This document shows positions 26,126 through 36,640 of a DNA stretch of 64,000 bases, in pieces (within the stretch, counting starts at the first letter, position 1; every line of letters begins with the position of its first letter). This DNA is from Marinobacter daepoensis DSM 16072 (GTDB lineage Bacteria > Pseudomonadota > Gammaproteobacteria > Pseudomonadales > Oleiphilaceae). Under the pieces are notes generated by a model. It was given only the letters and a program-made list of their open reading frames with translations, did not search any database and was not told the origin of the DNA. Where the stretch lies: assembly GCF_000421165.1 (NCBI RefSeq), contig NZ_ATWI01000012.1, positions 296,027 to 360,026 of the forward strand, written 5' to 3'. The position numbers were made by a program, and so were the translations under genes.

Positions 26126-27661
26126 TTAGCCAAGCTTGGGGCCGGCTTCAACAATGGCATCGGCCACGTCGAATTTCTTGAAATTCTCAACGAACTGGAC
26201 AATCAGCTCCTGAGCTTTGCCGTCGTAGTAGTCCGGGCTGACCCAGGTGTTGCGCGGGTTCAGCAGTTCGGTGTCTACGCCCGGGACATGCTTGGGCACG
26301 TCCAGGTTCAGGGCATCCAGATGTTCGGTGTCTGCGTCGTCCAGGTCGCCGTTCTGGATGGCGGCAATGATGCCCCGGGTCGTCGGGATGCTGAAGCGTT
26401 TGCCTTCGCCGTATGGACCACCGGTCCATCCGGTGTTGACCAGGAAGACCTTGCTGCCGAACTCGTCAATGCGCTTCATCAGAAGCTCGGCGTAGACGCC
26501 GGCCGGACGAGGGAAGAAGGGCGCGCCGAAGCAGGTAGAGAAGGTAGACTTCAGTTTCGAAGATGAGCCCATCTCGGTTGATCCGACCAGTGCGGTGTAG
26601 CCGCTCAGGAAGTGATAGGCGGCAGCTTCACGGCTCAGGATCGACACCGGAGGCAGAACGCCGGTCATGTCACAGGTCAGGAAGATGATGTGTGACGGCT
26701 CGCCTGCGCGGTTTTCCAGAACGCGCTTCTCCACGTGTTCCAGCGGGTAGGCGCAACGGGAGTTCTCCGTCAGGGATACGTCGGCGTAATCCGGCTCACG
26801 ACTCTCCTGATCGATCATGACGTTCTCGACGATCGCGCCGAAACGGATGGCGTCCCAGATGATTGGTTCGTTCTTCTGGCTCAGATCGATGCACTTGGCG
26901 TAGCAGCCACCTTCAATGTTGAAGACTGTGCCAGGGCCCCAGCCGTGTTCGTCGTCACCAATCAGGAAGCGGTGCGGGTCTGCGGAGAGGGTTGTTTTGC
27001 CGGTGCCGGACAGGCCAAAGAACAGGCAGGTTTCACCGGTTTCGCTGACGTTGGCCGAGCAATGCATGGGCAGAACATCTTTCTCTGGCAACAGGAAGTT
27101 CTGCACAGAGAACATGGCTTTTTTCATTTCGCCGGCATAGTGCATACCTGCCAGCAGAACCTTGCGTTTGGCAAAGTTGATGATGACGCATCCATTGGAG
27201 TTGGTGCCGTCGCGCTCAGGCACACACTCGAAGTTGGCGGCGTTAAGGATTTGCCATTCCTGCTTGTCGGCCGGGTTGAAGCCTTCCGGGCGAATGAACA
27301 GATTACGGCCAAACAGGTTCTGCCAGGCGGTCTCGGTGGTCATTTTTACCGGCAGATAGTGCTCGGGATCAGAGCCAACGTGAACGTGGGATACGAAGCG
27401 GTCTTTTTCAGCAATGTAGGCTTCAACACGGTCCCAGAGGGCGTCGAACTTTTCAGCGTCGAATGGGCGGTTGATCGGACCCCAGTGAATGTCGTCGGCG
27501 GTGCTGGGCTCCTCGACGATAAAACGGTCCATCGGAGACCGACCGGTGCGCTCACCGGTGGTAACCACCAGCGAACCGTTGGAAGCCAACTGGCCTTCGT
27601 TCCTTGCTAATGCCAGCTCGACCAGTCGTGCTGTACTCAGATCTTGATAAGTGTTGCTCAC
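26126..27661 (-). CDS. pckA: phosphoenolpyruvate carboxykinase (ATP)
   Basis: This 511-residue cytosolic enzyme makes phosphoenolpyruvate from oxaloacetate and ATP for gluconeogenesis. Signatures are [14 protein letters not shown], the kinase-1a loop [13 protein letters not shown], the metal motif [10 protein letters not shown], and [21 protein letters not shown] in two parts. Length is close to the family norm (about 510-540). The start is a GTG at 27661 preceded by GAGG. It sits downstream of hslO and hslR on the same strand, the order seen in pseudomonads. Confidence 0.97.
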   Translation of the reverse strand: MSNTYQDLSTARLVELALARNEGQLASNGSLVVTTGERTGRSPMDRFIVEEPSTADDIHWGPINRPFDAEKFDALWDRVEAYIAEKDRFVSHVHVGSDPEHYLPVKMTTETAWQNLFGRNLFIRPEGFNPADKQEWQILNAANFECVPERDGTNSNGCVIINFAKRKVLLAGMHYAGEMKKAMFSVQNFLLPEKDVLPMHCSANVSETGETCLFFGLSGTGKTTLSADPHRFLIGDDEHGWGPGTVFNIEGGCYAKCIDLSQKNEPIIWDAIRFGAIVENVMIDQESREPDYADVSLTENSRCAYPLEHVEKRVLENRAGEPSHIIFLTCDMTGVLPPVSILSREAAAYHFLSGYTALVGSTEMGSSSKLKSTFSTCFGAPFFPRPAGVYAELLMKRIDEFGSKVFLVNTGWTGGPYGEGKRFSIPTTRGIIAAIQNGDLDDADTEHLDALNLDVPKHVPGVDTELLNPRNTWVSPDYYDGKAQELIVQFVENFKKFDVADAIVEAGPKLG

Positions 27662-27789
27662 TTCGACCTCGCCCTCGGGATGTCTTCGTGATTGCCCAGA
27701 CCGCCTCCCTGAAAATTGACGGAAAACTGAACAATCGGGTCAATTCAGGCGCGCTATTATGCCAGAGACGCCCATAAAAAACGACTGCC

Positions 27790-27818
27790 CTGGAAGCCTT
27801 GAGAGGCTTGGCTTCCAG
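27790..27818 (-). terminator. hairpin after hslO, probable terminator
   Basis: CTGGAAGCC and GGCTTCCAG pair as a 9-base stem around an 11-base loop, 18 bases after the hslO stop. On the minus strand a run of six T follows about 10 bases further on, so termination is possible but not ideal. Confidence 0.45.
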
Positions 27819-27835
27819 GCAAATCTGGTGATCAG

Positions 27836-28690
27836 TTAGTGTAACGTATGCCCGGTGAAAAGATGATCAATGTCATTTCTATTGAAGCGATAGTTTGCAT
27901 GACAGAACTGGCAGTCCATGTTGATGCTGTCTTGCTCTTCCAGAATGCTGTAACACTCGTCCTTACCGATGGCCTCCAGAGCGGCGAGTGTCCGTTCGCG
28001 GGAGCAGCTGCAGCGGAACGCCACGGGTTCGGGCTCAAACAGTCGCACGGTTTCTTCATGAAACAGGCGGTGCAGCAGGGTTTCGCTGTCCAGACCGAGC
28101 AGTTCCCCGGCCTCGACGGTTGCGGCCAGGTGGTTGATGCGATTCCAGAGTTCGTCATCTTCTTCGGTATGCCCGGGTAATCGCTGGAGCATCAGCCCGG
28201 CGGCGGTGTCGTCATTGGCAAACAGGAACAGGGTGGTAGCGAGCTGTTCCGAGCGCTCAAAGTATTCTTTCAGGCACCCTGCCAGGGTTTCAGATTCCCG
28301 GGGCACCACACCCTGATAGCGCTGGCCCTGATCCGGGGTGATGGTGATGGCCATCCGGCTCTTGCCCAGCAGTTCGTGCAGGGTTTCTCCACTGACGGCG
28401 TCTGCGTCAAAGCGGGCGAGACCGCGGATGTTGCGGTCATGGCTGCACTCGGCCATCAGTGTGTTCAGGGCGCCTTCGCCGGCAGCCTGCAGTGACAGGG
28501 TGCCTTTGAATTTCAGCGAGCTGCTCATCAGCACGCTGGCGACCAGGGATTCACCCAGCAGTTCGCGGACGGAATCCGGGTAGGGCGCCTGGCGGGCAAT
28601 CTCGCTAAAGCTGTCGCCCAGCTGTACCCAGGCACCCCGCACCTGGCTGTGTTCAAAAAGGAAGCGCTGAAACTGATCTCGGGATGCCAT
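27836..28690 (-). CDS. hslO: Hsp33 redox-regulated chaperone
   Basis: This 284-residue chaperone has the zinc-binding redox switch near its C-terminus: CxC at 227 and 229 and CxxC at 260 and 263 (MDCQFCHANY). When oxidised, Hsp33 loses zinc, unfolds its linker, dimerises and holds unfolding proteins. One extra Cys (DECYSI) lies between the pairs. The N-terminal domain (FLFEHSQVRGAWVQL) is standard. The ATG at 28690 follows AGGAGACATC. hslR is upstream, as in E. coli and pseudomonads. Confidence 0.96.
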   Translation of the reverse strand: MASRDQFQRFLFEHSQVRGAWVQLGDSFSEIARQAPYPDSVRELLGESLVASVLMSSSLKFKGTLSLQAAGEGALNTLMAECSHDRNIRGLARFDADAVSGETLHELLGKSRMAITITPDQGQRYQGVVPRESETLAGCLKEYFERSEQLATTLFLFANDDTAAGLMLQRLPGHTEEDDELWNRINHLAATVEAGELLGLDSETLLHRLFHEETVRLFEPEPVAFRCSCSRERTLAALEAIGKDECYSILEEQDSINMDCQFCHANYRFNRNDIDHLFTGHTLH

Positions 28691-28775
28691 GATGTCTCCT
28701 GGGGCTGTTCTGTGATCCGGCTGGGATTGCAGGAATTAGGTAATGTAAGGTGTTCTGGTGGTTGATGGCCGCCGG

Positions 28776-29183
28776 CTACAGGCCGTTCTGGTTGCGGAAC
28801 CGCTGGATGTCGCGACGGTCTTTCTTGCTGGGGCGTCGCGCGGGAGGAAGCTGGGCCGCCTGCATGGTTTTTCTTTGCCAGGCCAGGTCTTCCCGTCGTT
28901 TTACGCTGTCGTCGGTTTCGTGATACAGCTTCTGGGCCTCCGGAGCGCCGCGGCGGCGATCACTGATGTCGTCGACAATCACGATTTTTTCCTGCCAGCC
29001 CAGACGCAGGGTCAGCCTGGCCCCCGTCTCGACTACTTTGCCGGGTTTGGTCCGTTGGCTGTTGTAGTGCACCTTGCCCCCTTCAATCGCTTCTTTGGCC
29101 AGCGAGCGGGTTTTATAGAACCTGGCAGCCCACAGCCATTTGTCGAGCCGGACTTTCTGATCGTCAGTGTTCGCAGCCGTCAT
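28776..29183 (-). CDS. hslR: Hsp15, heat-shock ribosome-associated RNA-binding protein
   Basis: This 135-residue protein has an S4 RNA-binding domain at the start (VRLDKWLWAARFYKTRSLAK, then EAIEGGKVHYN) and a basic C-terminal tail (RRPSKKDRRDIQRF). Hsp15 binds stalled 50S subunits that carry peptidyl-tRNA. The ATG follows AGGAGAT. It lies 85 bases before hslO on the same strand. Confidence 0.94.
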   Translation of the reverse strand: MTAANTDDQKVRLDKWLWAARFYKTRSLAKEAIEGGKVHYNSQRTKPGKVVETGARLTLRLGWQEKIVIVDDISDRRRGAPEAQKLYHETDDSVKRREDLAWQRKTMQAAQLPPARRPSKKDRRDIQRFRNQNGL

Positions 29184-29233
29184 ATCTCCTCACCTGTCGG
29201 GCATGTGCCACACCAGTCTCGATTATACCCGCC

Positions 29234-29923
29234 TCATCGGTTTGATGGCAGTGCCTGGCGTGTGTGCAGATCGGGCAGAACTTCATCGAAGTGGTGAATG
29301 CCAGGAATGTCGGTGTGGCCGTCGCGGGCCGGTTGCTGGCTGTCGGGAGACAGGATGGCCAGGCACTGGGCAATGCCAGCGGCCCGTGCGCTTTCCAGTA
29401 CCGGGAAGCTGTCGTCCACCATCAGAGTGGATTCGTGCCGGTAGGGCGCGCGCTGCCCCAGGTCTTTCCAGAAGTCGGTATCTTCTTTGGGTTTTCCCAG
29501 ATCGTGACTGGAAATGATGCCATCAACATGCTTTTCCAGCCCGGTCTTCTGCAGTTTCAGGGCAAGGGGGTCCGGGTGGCAGTTCGTGACGATCACCGAG
29601 CGTAATCCGGCCTGGCGCAGGGAGGCGAGAAAGTCGGTTACATGGGGGCGATAGCCAATGCGGTCCCCCACCTCGGCTTTCAGGCCGGTGATGTCCAGAG
29701 ACAGTCTTTCGCTCCAGTAGTCCGTGCAGTACCAGTTCAGTGATCCCCGCTCCGCCATAATCATCGGAATCAGGTAGTCTCTGGCCTCCGCGGGGTGCAG
29801 GTCGAACTGCTCGGCATAGCGCCTGGGCAGATGTTCAAGCCAGAAGTGGTTGTCGAAATGCAGGTCCAGCAGTGTCCCGTCCATGTCGAGGAACACCGTC
29901 TCAAGGGTTGACCAATCCACCAT
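29234..29923 (-). CDS. yrfG: HAD-family phosphatase, YrfG-like GMP/IMP nucleotidase
   Basis: This protein of about 229 residues belongs to the HAD superfamily. Nucleophile motif I DMDGTLLDL has Asp13 and Asp15; motif II is VIVTNCH, then a Lys in GKPKEDTDFW and motif IV LMVDDSFPVL. E. coli YrfG dephosphorylates GMP and IMP; the location beside hslR-hslO supports orthology. The ATG at 29923 lies only seven bases after a strong hairpin (29931-29958), so there is no free Shine-Dalgarno sequence. A TTG at 29929 is in frame but no better. Confidence 0.87.
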   Translation of the reverse strand: MVDWSTLETVFLDMDGTLLDLHFDNHFWLEHLPRRYAEQFDLHPAEARDYLIPMIMAERGSLNWYCTDYWSERLSLDITGLKAEVGDRIGYRPHVTDFLASLRQAGLRSVIVTNCHPDPLALKLQKTGLEKHVDGIISSHDLGKPKEDTDFWKDLGQRAPYRHESTLMVDDSFPVLESARAAGIAQCLAILSPDSQQPARDGHTDIPGIHHFDEVLPDLHTRQALPSNR

Positions 29924-29930
29924 AAACAAA

Positions 29931-29958
29931 GCAGCCTGAAGAATTTTCTTCAGGCTGC
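29931..29958 (-). terminator. intrinsic terminator directly before the yrfG-like start
   Basis: GCAGCCTGAAGA and TCTTCAGGCTGC form a perfect 12-base stem with a 4-base loop. On the minus strand TTTGTTTAT follows. It would end transcripts from the small gene at 30006-30338 and sits against the next start codon. Confidence 0.8.
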
Positions 29959-30005
29959 CTCAGATTCCGGCCGCTGGCAAGCCGGGATTTTACGGACAGT
30001 GCTGA

Positions 30006-30338
30006 TCAGTTATCCGACTGTTCCACGGTTTCGGACTTGCGTCCGGTGCGGGTACAGCCGAGGCAGCGTACAAAGGTGGCTTTGGCCGGGCCGACGACCA
30101 GGACTTCACCGGCCTCACCGGCATTGCCGCCCAGGGCGGAGAACGGCAGGGAGACCAGATACACGGCGCTGCCTACGATGGTGGTGGCCAGCAGCGCGGG
30201 GCGCAGCAGGATGGCATCTGTCGCCATGGCAATGGCCGACGGGCTTTCGTCTACAGCGCGGGCATGGCCCAGCGATGAAAAGGCCAGCAGGCAGGCTGCA
30301 ACGGTGGCTACCAGAATATGGGAAATCTTGCGGGTCAT
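30006..30338 (-). CDS. small exported or membrane protein of unknown function
   Basis: This 110-residue protein has a Sec-type signal (KISHILVATVAACLLAFSSL, probable cut after GHA), a hydrophobic stretch (LRPALLATTIVGSAVYLVSLPFSA), a Gly-rich GGNAGEAGEVLVVGPA, and FVRCLGCTRTG with a CxxC pair. The CxxC could bind metal or form a disulfide. I do not know its function; similar small proteins occur in marine gammaproteobacteria and pseudomonads, as far as I recall. The ATG at 30338 follows AGGAGA. A strong terminator follows the gene, so it is transcribed alone. Confidence 0.78.
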   Translation of the reverse strand: MTRKISHILVATVAACLLAFSSLGHARAVDESPSAIAMATDAILLRPALLATTIVGSAVYLVSLPFSALGGNAGEAGEVLVVGPAKATFVRCLGCTRTGRKSETVEQSDN

Positions 30339-30515
30339 GTGATTGTCTCCTGAACGTATCAGCCCGGCTGGCTAGGGCTTGCCTGTCTCTGCTGTTGCGA
30401 ACCAAGGTGGTTGCGCTGGCCGGGGTGACCGGGTGCTAATGCTGTGTTAACTATGAATCATATTGCCTGAATTTCAAACGGTTTTTCGTTTAAAAGTGTG
30501 AGCCAGGGCGGAATC

Positions 30516-31328
30516 TCATCGCTGGCATCGGGGGCAATACACCGTGGACCTGTTGTTCATGCGGATGTCTTTCAGGCTGGTGTTGCAGTCCGGGCAGAGG
30601 GTGCCGCCTTTGCCGTACACCAGAAGTGACTGGGCGAAGTACCCGGGCTTGCCCTCGCTGTTCACAAAGTCTCTCAGCGTGGTGCCTCCCATCAGAATGG
30701 CCGCCTGGAGGGTTTCCCGGATGGCATCGGCGAGTCTGTGATAGCGGTCCAGACTGATCCGGCCCGCCTTGCGTTTGGGGTGTATTCCGGCTTTGAACAG
30801 AGCTTCGTTAGCGTAGATGTTGCCCACTCCCACGACCACATGATTGTCCATGATGAAGGACTTGATCGGGGTCTGTTTCTGACGGGACAGGCGGAACAGC
30901 CAGGCGCCATTGAAGTCACCGGATAGCGGCTCGGGGCCCAGTTGGCTGATCAGCGGGTGCTGGCTCCAGTCGGTTGTCCACAGCCAGCATCCGAAACGCC
31001 GGGGATCGTTAAAGCGCAGGCTCCGGTGGTTATCAAGGAAGATCTCAACGTGGTCGTGGCGCATTGGCGCGCTGTCGTCGGTAATCACTCTCAGGCTTCC
31101 GGACATGCCCAGATGAACGATGACCGAACCGGTATCCAGGTGCAGGAACAGGTATTTTGCCCGGCGCTCAACGGTCTGGATGGTCTGGCCTTCCAGTTGC
31201 TGGGGCAGGTCATCCGGTACTGGCCAGCGAAGCCTGGGGTTGCGAACGACCACTTGTCGGATGGTCTGTCCTTCACAGTGAGGGGCAATGCCCTGACGCG
31301 TGGTTTCAACTTCGGGTAATTCGGGCAC
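30516..31328 (-). CDS. mutM: formamidopyrimidine-DNA glycosylase (Fpg/MutM)
   Basis: This 270-residue repair enzyme removes 8-oxoguanine and formamidopyrimidines and cuts the strand. It starts (GTG) PELPEVETTRQGI with the catalytic Pro2 and Glu3. VGVGNIYANEALF holds the helix-two-turn-helix, and a C-terminal zinc finger has CPDC and CPRC pairs. Length is normal. The next gene on the same strand lies 177 bases on, so it is probably transcribed alone. Confidence 0.97.
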   Translation of the reverse strand: MPELPEVETTRQGIAPHCEGQTIRQVVVRNPRLRWPVPDDLPQQLEGQTIQTVERRAKYLFLHLDTGSVIVHLGMSGSLRVITDDSAPMRHDHVEIFLDNHRSLRFNDPRRFGCWLWTTDWSQHPLISQLGPEPLSGDFNGAWLFRLSRQKQTPIKSFIMDNHVVVGVGNIYANEALFKAGIHPKRKAGRISLDRYHRLADAIRETLQAAILMGGTTLRDFVNSEGKPGYFAQSLLVYGKGGTLCPDCNTSLKDIRMNNRSTVYCPRCQR

Positions 31329-31515
31329 GTTGGTTCCGCCAATGGACAGATTTCAGGTCGGAACAGTGTAATCGGTAACAAAAAAGCCGACAAACCCGGT
31401 TGTCCGGGCGTACACCTGTAAGCTAGAGTTGAGGTCAACGATCACCCCTTCGAGTGCCAGCGACATCCCTTTCGCAGTATCGCCTTTCGAAGTTCATTGA
31501 GTTCGAGGATTTTTT

Positions 31516-32694
31516 ATGTGGTTTAACGGTCTTCTGGACCTGTCCGTATGGCAGCTGATAGCGGTTACTCTGGCCATGACCCACATCACCATTGTCAGCG
31601 TCACGCTCTATCTGCACCGTCATTCGGCCCATAACGCGCTGGATCTGCATCCGGCGCTCAAGCATTTTTTCAGGTTCTGGCTCTGGCTGACCACGGCCCA
31701 GAATACGAAAGAATGGACGGCTATCCATCGCAAGCATCACGCCAAGTGTGAGACCGAAGAGGATCCCCACAGCCCGGTCGTTCTGGGAATTCGTAAGGTC
31801 CTGTTTGAAGGCGCCGAGTTGTATGCCGCGTCGGCGACGCCGGAAACGCTGGAGCGTTATGGTCAGCGCACCCCGGAAGACTGGGTGGAACGGAATGTCT
31901 ATAGCCGGTACAAGGCTTTGGGGATTGCCTTGATGGCCGTGATTGATCTGGTGCTGTTCGGGGTGCACGGTATCTGGATCTGGGCGGTGCAGATGATGTG
32001 GATTCCGGTCTGGGCGGCCGGTGTGGTGAATGGCATTGGCCATTATCTGGGGTATCGGAATTTTGAATGTGCCGATAATGCCCGCAACATTTCTCCGTTG
32101 GGCATCCTGATTGGCGGAGAGGAATTGCACAATAACCACCACACCTATCCGAACTCTGCCAAGCTGTCCCGTCGCTGGTACGAGGTGGATATTGGTTGGG
32201 GCTATATTCGGTTGTTCCAGCTGTTTGGTCTTGCCACGCCCAAGGGTTATCGCCCGATTGCGCACTACGTGCCCGGTAAGCAGGATGTGGACGTGGAAAC
32301 GGTGCAGGCCATTGCCAATAACCGTTTTGTGATCATGCGCCAGTACCGCAAGCGGGTTATGGAGCCGGTGCTTAAACAGCAAAAGGCTCTTATGGACGAT
32401 GAGATCCGTCCGCGTTATCGCAAGCTTCGGCAGTTGCTGTCACGTGAGGTCAGCCTGATCAAGCCGAGGGAAAAGGAGCACTTGGATACGGTGCTGGAGC
32501 GCCATGAAATGTTACGGCTGATTTATGAGAAGAGCCACGAGCTGCAGGCGCTCTGGCGCCAGCGTGGGCTTAAGCCTCAGGAGAAGCTGCAGGCCTTGAT
32601 GGAGTGGTGCCGGGAAGCGGAGGCCAGTGGTATTCGCTATCTGGAGGAGTTTGCCGCCCATCTGCGCGCTTATTCCTTGCGCCCGGCAGGTTGA
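31516..32694 (+). CDS. fatty acid desaturase (acyl-CoA delta-9 type)
   Basis: This 392-residue membrane enzyme has the three histidine boxes of di-iron desaturases: HRHSAH at 34-39, HRKHH at 71-75 and HNNHH at 205-209. Hydrophobic segments occur near 10-35 and 50-62, and as a pair around 135-175. It would place a double bond in acyl chains to adjust membrane fluidity. The last 120 residues are charged and helical (KQQKALMDDEIRPRYRKL), longer than the core needs. It begins after CGAGGA and ends before a strong hairpin. Whether it acts on acyl-CoA, acyl-ACP or lipid is not visible. Confidence 0.9.
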   Translation: MWFNGLLDLSVWQLIAVTLAMTHITIVSVTLYLHRHSAHNALDLHPALKHFFRFWLWLTTAQNTKEWTAIHRKHHAKCETEEDPHSPVVLGIRKVLFEGAELYAASATPETLERYGQRTPEDWVERNVYSRYKALGIALMAVIDLVLFGVHGIWIWAVQMMWIPVWAAGVVNGIGHYLGYRNFECADNARNISPLGILIGGEELHNNHHTYPNSAKLSRRWYEVDIGWGYIRLFQLFGLATPKGYRPIAHYVPGKQDVDVETVQAIANNRFVIMRQYRKRVMEPVLKQQKALMDDEIRPRYRKLRQLLSREVSLIKPREKEHLDTVLERHEMLRLIYEKSHELQALWRQRGLKPQEKLQALMEWCREAEASGIRYLEEFAAHLRAYSLRPAG

Positions 32695-32714
32695 CCCCCC
32701 CCCTTCGATCACTA

Positions 32715-32748
32715 CAGGAAGCCGGCTATTCGCCGGCTTCCTGCTTTT
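32715..32748. terminator. hairpin terminator shared by the desaturase and rsmD ends
   Basis: CAGGAAGCCGGC and GCCGGCTTCCTG form a perfect 12-base stem with a 5-base loop, followed by CTTTT on the plus strand. Most of it lies inside the last codons of rsmD, encoding its GEAGE-like end. Confidence 0.7.
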
Positions 32749-33370
32749 GCGCTTCCAGAACCCTGAATAAACAATAGCTCACCTGACCTGCCGATTTCTG
32801 GCGATGCAGGTGCCAGTGGGCCGGTACCGCAGGAAGGCTCCGCTCGCTCTCGTGCTCAAGGTAAATCCAGCCGCCAGGCTTTACCCAGTGCTGCTGATCC
32901 AGCAGTGGTATGAGCCTCTCCAGCCAGCCTTGCCGGAACGGTGGGTCCATAAAGACGATGTCGAAGCTTGTTCCTTCTGAGCTGGCCAGAAATGTCTCGA
33001 CGTCCTGACAGATGACTTCACCGTTGGAGGCTCTGAGCAGGTTCAGGTTGTCTCGCAAGGCCTTTGCCAGAGCGGGGGTGTGGTCGACGAGTGTTGCCTG
33101 GGCGGCACCCCTTGACAGGGCTTCCAGGCCCAGAGCGCCGGAGCCGGAAAACAGGTCGAGGCAGTGGCTGCCTGCTATCTGAAAATTAAGCCAGTTGAAC
33201 AGGGTCTCGCGGGTACGTGCCGGGCTGGGTCTCACCCCGCCCGCATCCGGGAACATCAGTTTCCGGCTACGCCAGTCGCCCCCGATGATCCGTAATTCGC
33301 CCGTGCTGCCGTTCTTCCCGGTGCGGTTGGTGACGGTGGGTTTTCGGCGGGTTGAAGGTCTTCGCGCCAT
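32726..33370 (-). CDS. rsmD: 16S rRNA m2G966 methyltransferase RsmD
   Basis: This 214-residue SAM-dependent enzyme methylates G966 of 16S rRNA. After a basic N-terminal extension (RRPSTRRKPTVTNRTGK) it shows RIIGGDWRSRKL, RPSPARTRETLFNWL, the SAM loop CLDLFSGSGALGLEA and the catalytic DPPF (IVFMDPPFRQGW). It is divergent from ftsY, as in E. coli and pseudomonads. The extension makes it slightly longer than the usual 190-200 residues; a later start is possible but no clear alternative ATG exists. Confidence 0.95.
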   Translation of the reverse strand: MARRPSTRRKPTVTNRTGKNGSTGELRIIGGDWRSRKLMFPDAGGVRPSPARTRETLFNWLNFQIAGSHCLDLFSGSGALGLEALSRGAAQATLVDHTPALAKALRDNLNLLRASNGEVICQDVETFLASSEGTSFDIVFMDPPFRQGWLERLIPLLDQQHWVKPGGWIYLEHESERSLPAVPAHWHLHRQKSAGQVSYCLFRVLEAQKQEAGE

Positions 33371-33501
33371 GCGGGCCAGGCTCCGGAATGTGCGGATGTT
33401 TGGAAATTCCGGCTATGGTACCGGAAACCCTCGCATCGGGTAATCCTGAGCCCATCACTTGCGCCCGTCAGTCTGCTAGAATGTGCGCTTTGTTTTGGCG
33501 A

Positions 33502-33525
33502 GCCTCGGGCTCCGGAGCCCGAGGC
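33502..33525. repeat. perfect 24-base palindrome upstream of ftsY
   Basis: GCCTCGGGCTCC is followed at once by its exact reverse complement. It lies 34 bases before the ftsY start and after a possible -10 TAGAAT (33477-33482), so it would fold in the 5' leader. It could be a protein-binding site or a leader hairpin; no T-run follows. Confidence 0.6.
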
Positions 33526-33559
33526 CAGCGCCCGCCCTTCTCAGAAAGATGGATAGATT

Positions 33560-34810
<1,251 letters not shown>

Positions 34811-34837
34811 CCCCGATAACACGGAGATCGTACCCGG

Positions 34838-35512
34838 ATGATCGAGTTTCGTCAGGTAACCAAACGCTACGACAGCGACCACACAGCCTTGAGGCATGTG
34901 AATTTTCACCTGGATCGCGGGGAACTGGCTTTTCTGACAGGCCATTCGGGGGCCGGAAAAAGTACCTTGCTGAAGCTGGTGATGGTGATGGAGCGCCCGA
35001 CCGCTGGCGAGGTCATTGTTGGTGGACAAAAACTGAACAGCTTGCCGCGCCGGCAGATACCTTATATCCGGCGCCATATTGGGGTGGTCTTCCAGAACCA
35101 CCAATTGCTGTTTGACCGAACCGTGTTTGACAACGTGGCCATGCCTCTGGAAGTTATGGGGGCGTCGCCGGAAGACACAGGTCGCCGTGTTCGGGCCGCA
35201 CTGGACAAGGTGGGGCTGCTTAGTAAGGAAAAAATGAACCCCATGCAGCTTTCCGGTGGTGAGCAGCAGCGAGTGGGGATTGCCAGGGCTGTGGTCAACA
35301 AGCCTCCGGTATTGCTGGCGGATGAGCCAACCGGAAACCTGGACCCGGAGTTGTCTGCCGATATCATGCATCTGTTCACGCAGTTCAGTCAGGTCGGGGT
35401 TACGGTGTTGGTGGCGACTCACGATATCGCCCTGATTCATGCGATGAACCGACGCACCTTGACGCTGAATCAGGGCGAACTGGTTGCAGGTGGAGGTGTG
35501 AGTGGCCACTGA
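34838..35512 (+). CDS. ftsE: FtsE, cell division ABC ATPase
   Basis: This 224-residue ATPase pairs with FtsX and controls peptidoglycan hydrolases at the septum. Walker A GHSGAGKST is at 35-43; LSGGEQQRVGIARA and LLADEPTGNLDPE follow, then the H-loop ATHD. It starts 27 bases after ftsY and overlaps ftsX by 11 bases. Confidence 0.97.
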   Translation: MIEFRQVTKRYDSDHTALRHVNFHLDRGELAFLTGHSGAGKSTLLKLVMVMERPTAGEVIVGGQKLNSLPRRQIPYIRRHIGVVFQNHQLLFDRTVFDNVAMPLEVMGASPEDTGRRVRAALDKVGLLSKEKMNPMQLSGGEQQRVGIARAVVNKPPVLLADEPTGNLDPELSADIMHLFTQFSQVGVTVLVATHDIALIHAMNRRTLTLNQGELVAGGGVSGH

Positions 35513-36506
35513 CTCTCGGCAAAAACCGGATGGGCAGCGGGGTGCAAACCGCGCCCGCTCCGTGATGGGCGACCAGGCCCGGAGTTATCTGGGGCATCAC
35601 CGGAAAGTCGCCCGTGACTCCATGCAACGGCTGTGGGCCTCCCCAGTGGCCAGTGCTATGACCTGGGCTGTTATGGGCGTTGCCCTGGCCCTGCCAGTCG
35701 CCCTGTTGCTACTGCTGAGCAGCCTGCAGGGCGTGAGCGCCGGTTGGGAGAGTACGGCAAGGATTACCGCATATCTGGATTTGGACCTGCCATTGTCGGA
35801 TGCCCGGAACGTGGCCCGTGAAATCGGGGCTGATGGGCGGGTGATGACGGTACAGTTGGTGGAGCGTGACCAGGCCCTGGAGGAATTCCGGGCAAGTTCC
35901 GGGCTCAATGAAGCTCTGGATTTCCTGGAAGAGAACCCGCTGCCGCATACTCTGCTGGTGACCCCGGAGGACGGCGCCCGTTCGGCGGATGGTGTTCAGG
36001 CACTGGTAACGTTTGTTGAAAAACTGCGGGGCGTTGATCAGGTTCAGGTGGACCTTGGCTGGCTGCAGCGACTCAATGCCATGACTGACATACTGGCCCG
36101 TGCCGTTTGGGCCCTTGCGCTGCTCTTGGGGGGCGCGGTTATTCTGGTGATTGGTAACACCGTGCGTCTGGCCATTGAAAGCCGGCGTGATGAGATTCTG
36201 GTGGCGAAGCTGGTTGGTGGAACGGATGCCTTTGTACGTCGCCCGTTCCTGTACACTGGCGCCTGGTTTGGCCTGGGTGGAGGTATCGTCGCCTGGCTGT
36301 TGATTCAGATATCCCTCTGGTGGCTGAGTGGCCCAATTGAGCGCTTGGCCGGGTTGTATCGCAGTGAATTCACCTTGCAGGGCCCCGGGGTGGATGGCGC
36401 TCTGGCATTGATAATCGTGGCGATGCTGTTAGGCTGGCTGGGCGCCTGGGTTGCGGTGAAGCGTCATCTGGATGACATAGAGCCGGGTGATATTGCAGGA
36501 GGTTGA
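35502..36506 (+). CDS. ftsX: FtsX, cell division membrane protein
   Basis: This 334-residue partner of FtsE has a basic cytoplasmic N-terminus, a first helix (MTWAVMGVALALPVALLLLL, about 47-66), a large periplasmic domain with SAGWESTARITAYLDLDLPL and NPLPHTLLV, then three helices in the C-terminal FtsX permease domain (WALALLLGGAVILVIGNTVR, ending in GWLGAWVAVKRHL). The GTG at 35502 overlaps ftsE; TGGAGGTG supplies the ribosome site. The next in-frame ATG would remove about 21 residues. Confidence 0.95.
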   Translation: MATDSRQKPDGQRGANRARSVMGDQARSYLGHHRKVARDSMQRLWASPVASAMTWAVMGVALALPVALLLLLSSLQGVSAGWESTARITAYLDLDLPLSDARNVAREIGADGRVMTVQLVERDQALEEFRASSGLNEALDFLEENPLPHTLLVTPEDGARSADGVQALVTFVEKLRGVDQVQVDLGWLQRLNAMTDILARAVWALALLLGGAVILVIGNTVRLAIESRRDEILVAKLVGGTDAFVRRPFLYTGAWFGLGGGIVAWLLIQISLWWLSGPIERLAGLYRSEFTLQGPGVDGALALIIVAMLLGWLGAWVAVKRHLDDIEPGDIAGG

Positions 36507-36640
36507 TCCGGATCACGGAAAAACCGTATGGAAGAAAAAGCTTGGCTTGGCGTAGTTTGAGAGCCAGTCAAGCAACGACTATTTTCCCAGATGTATGATT
36601 TGTAACGTTTTACTGGGGAATTCGGGAACTTATTGAGTGC

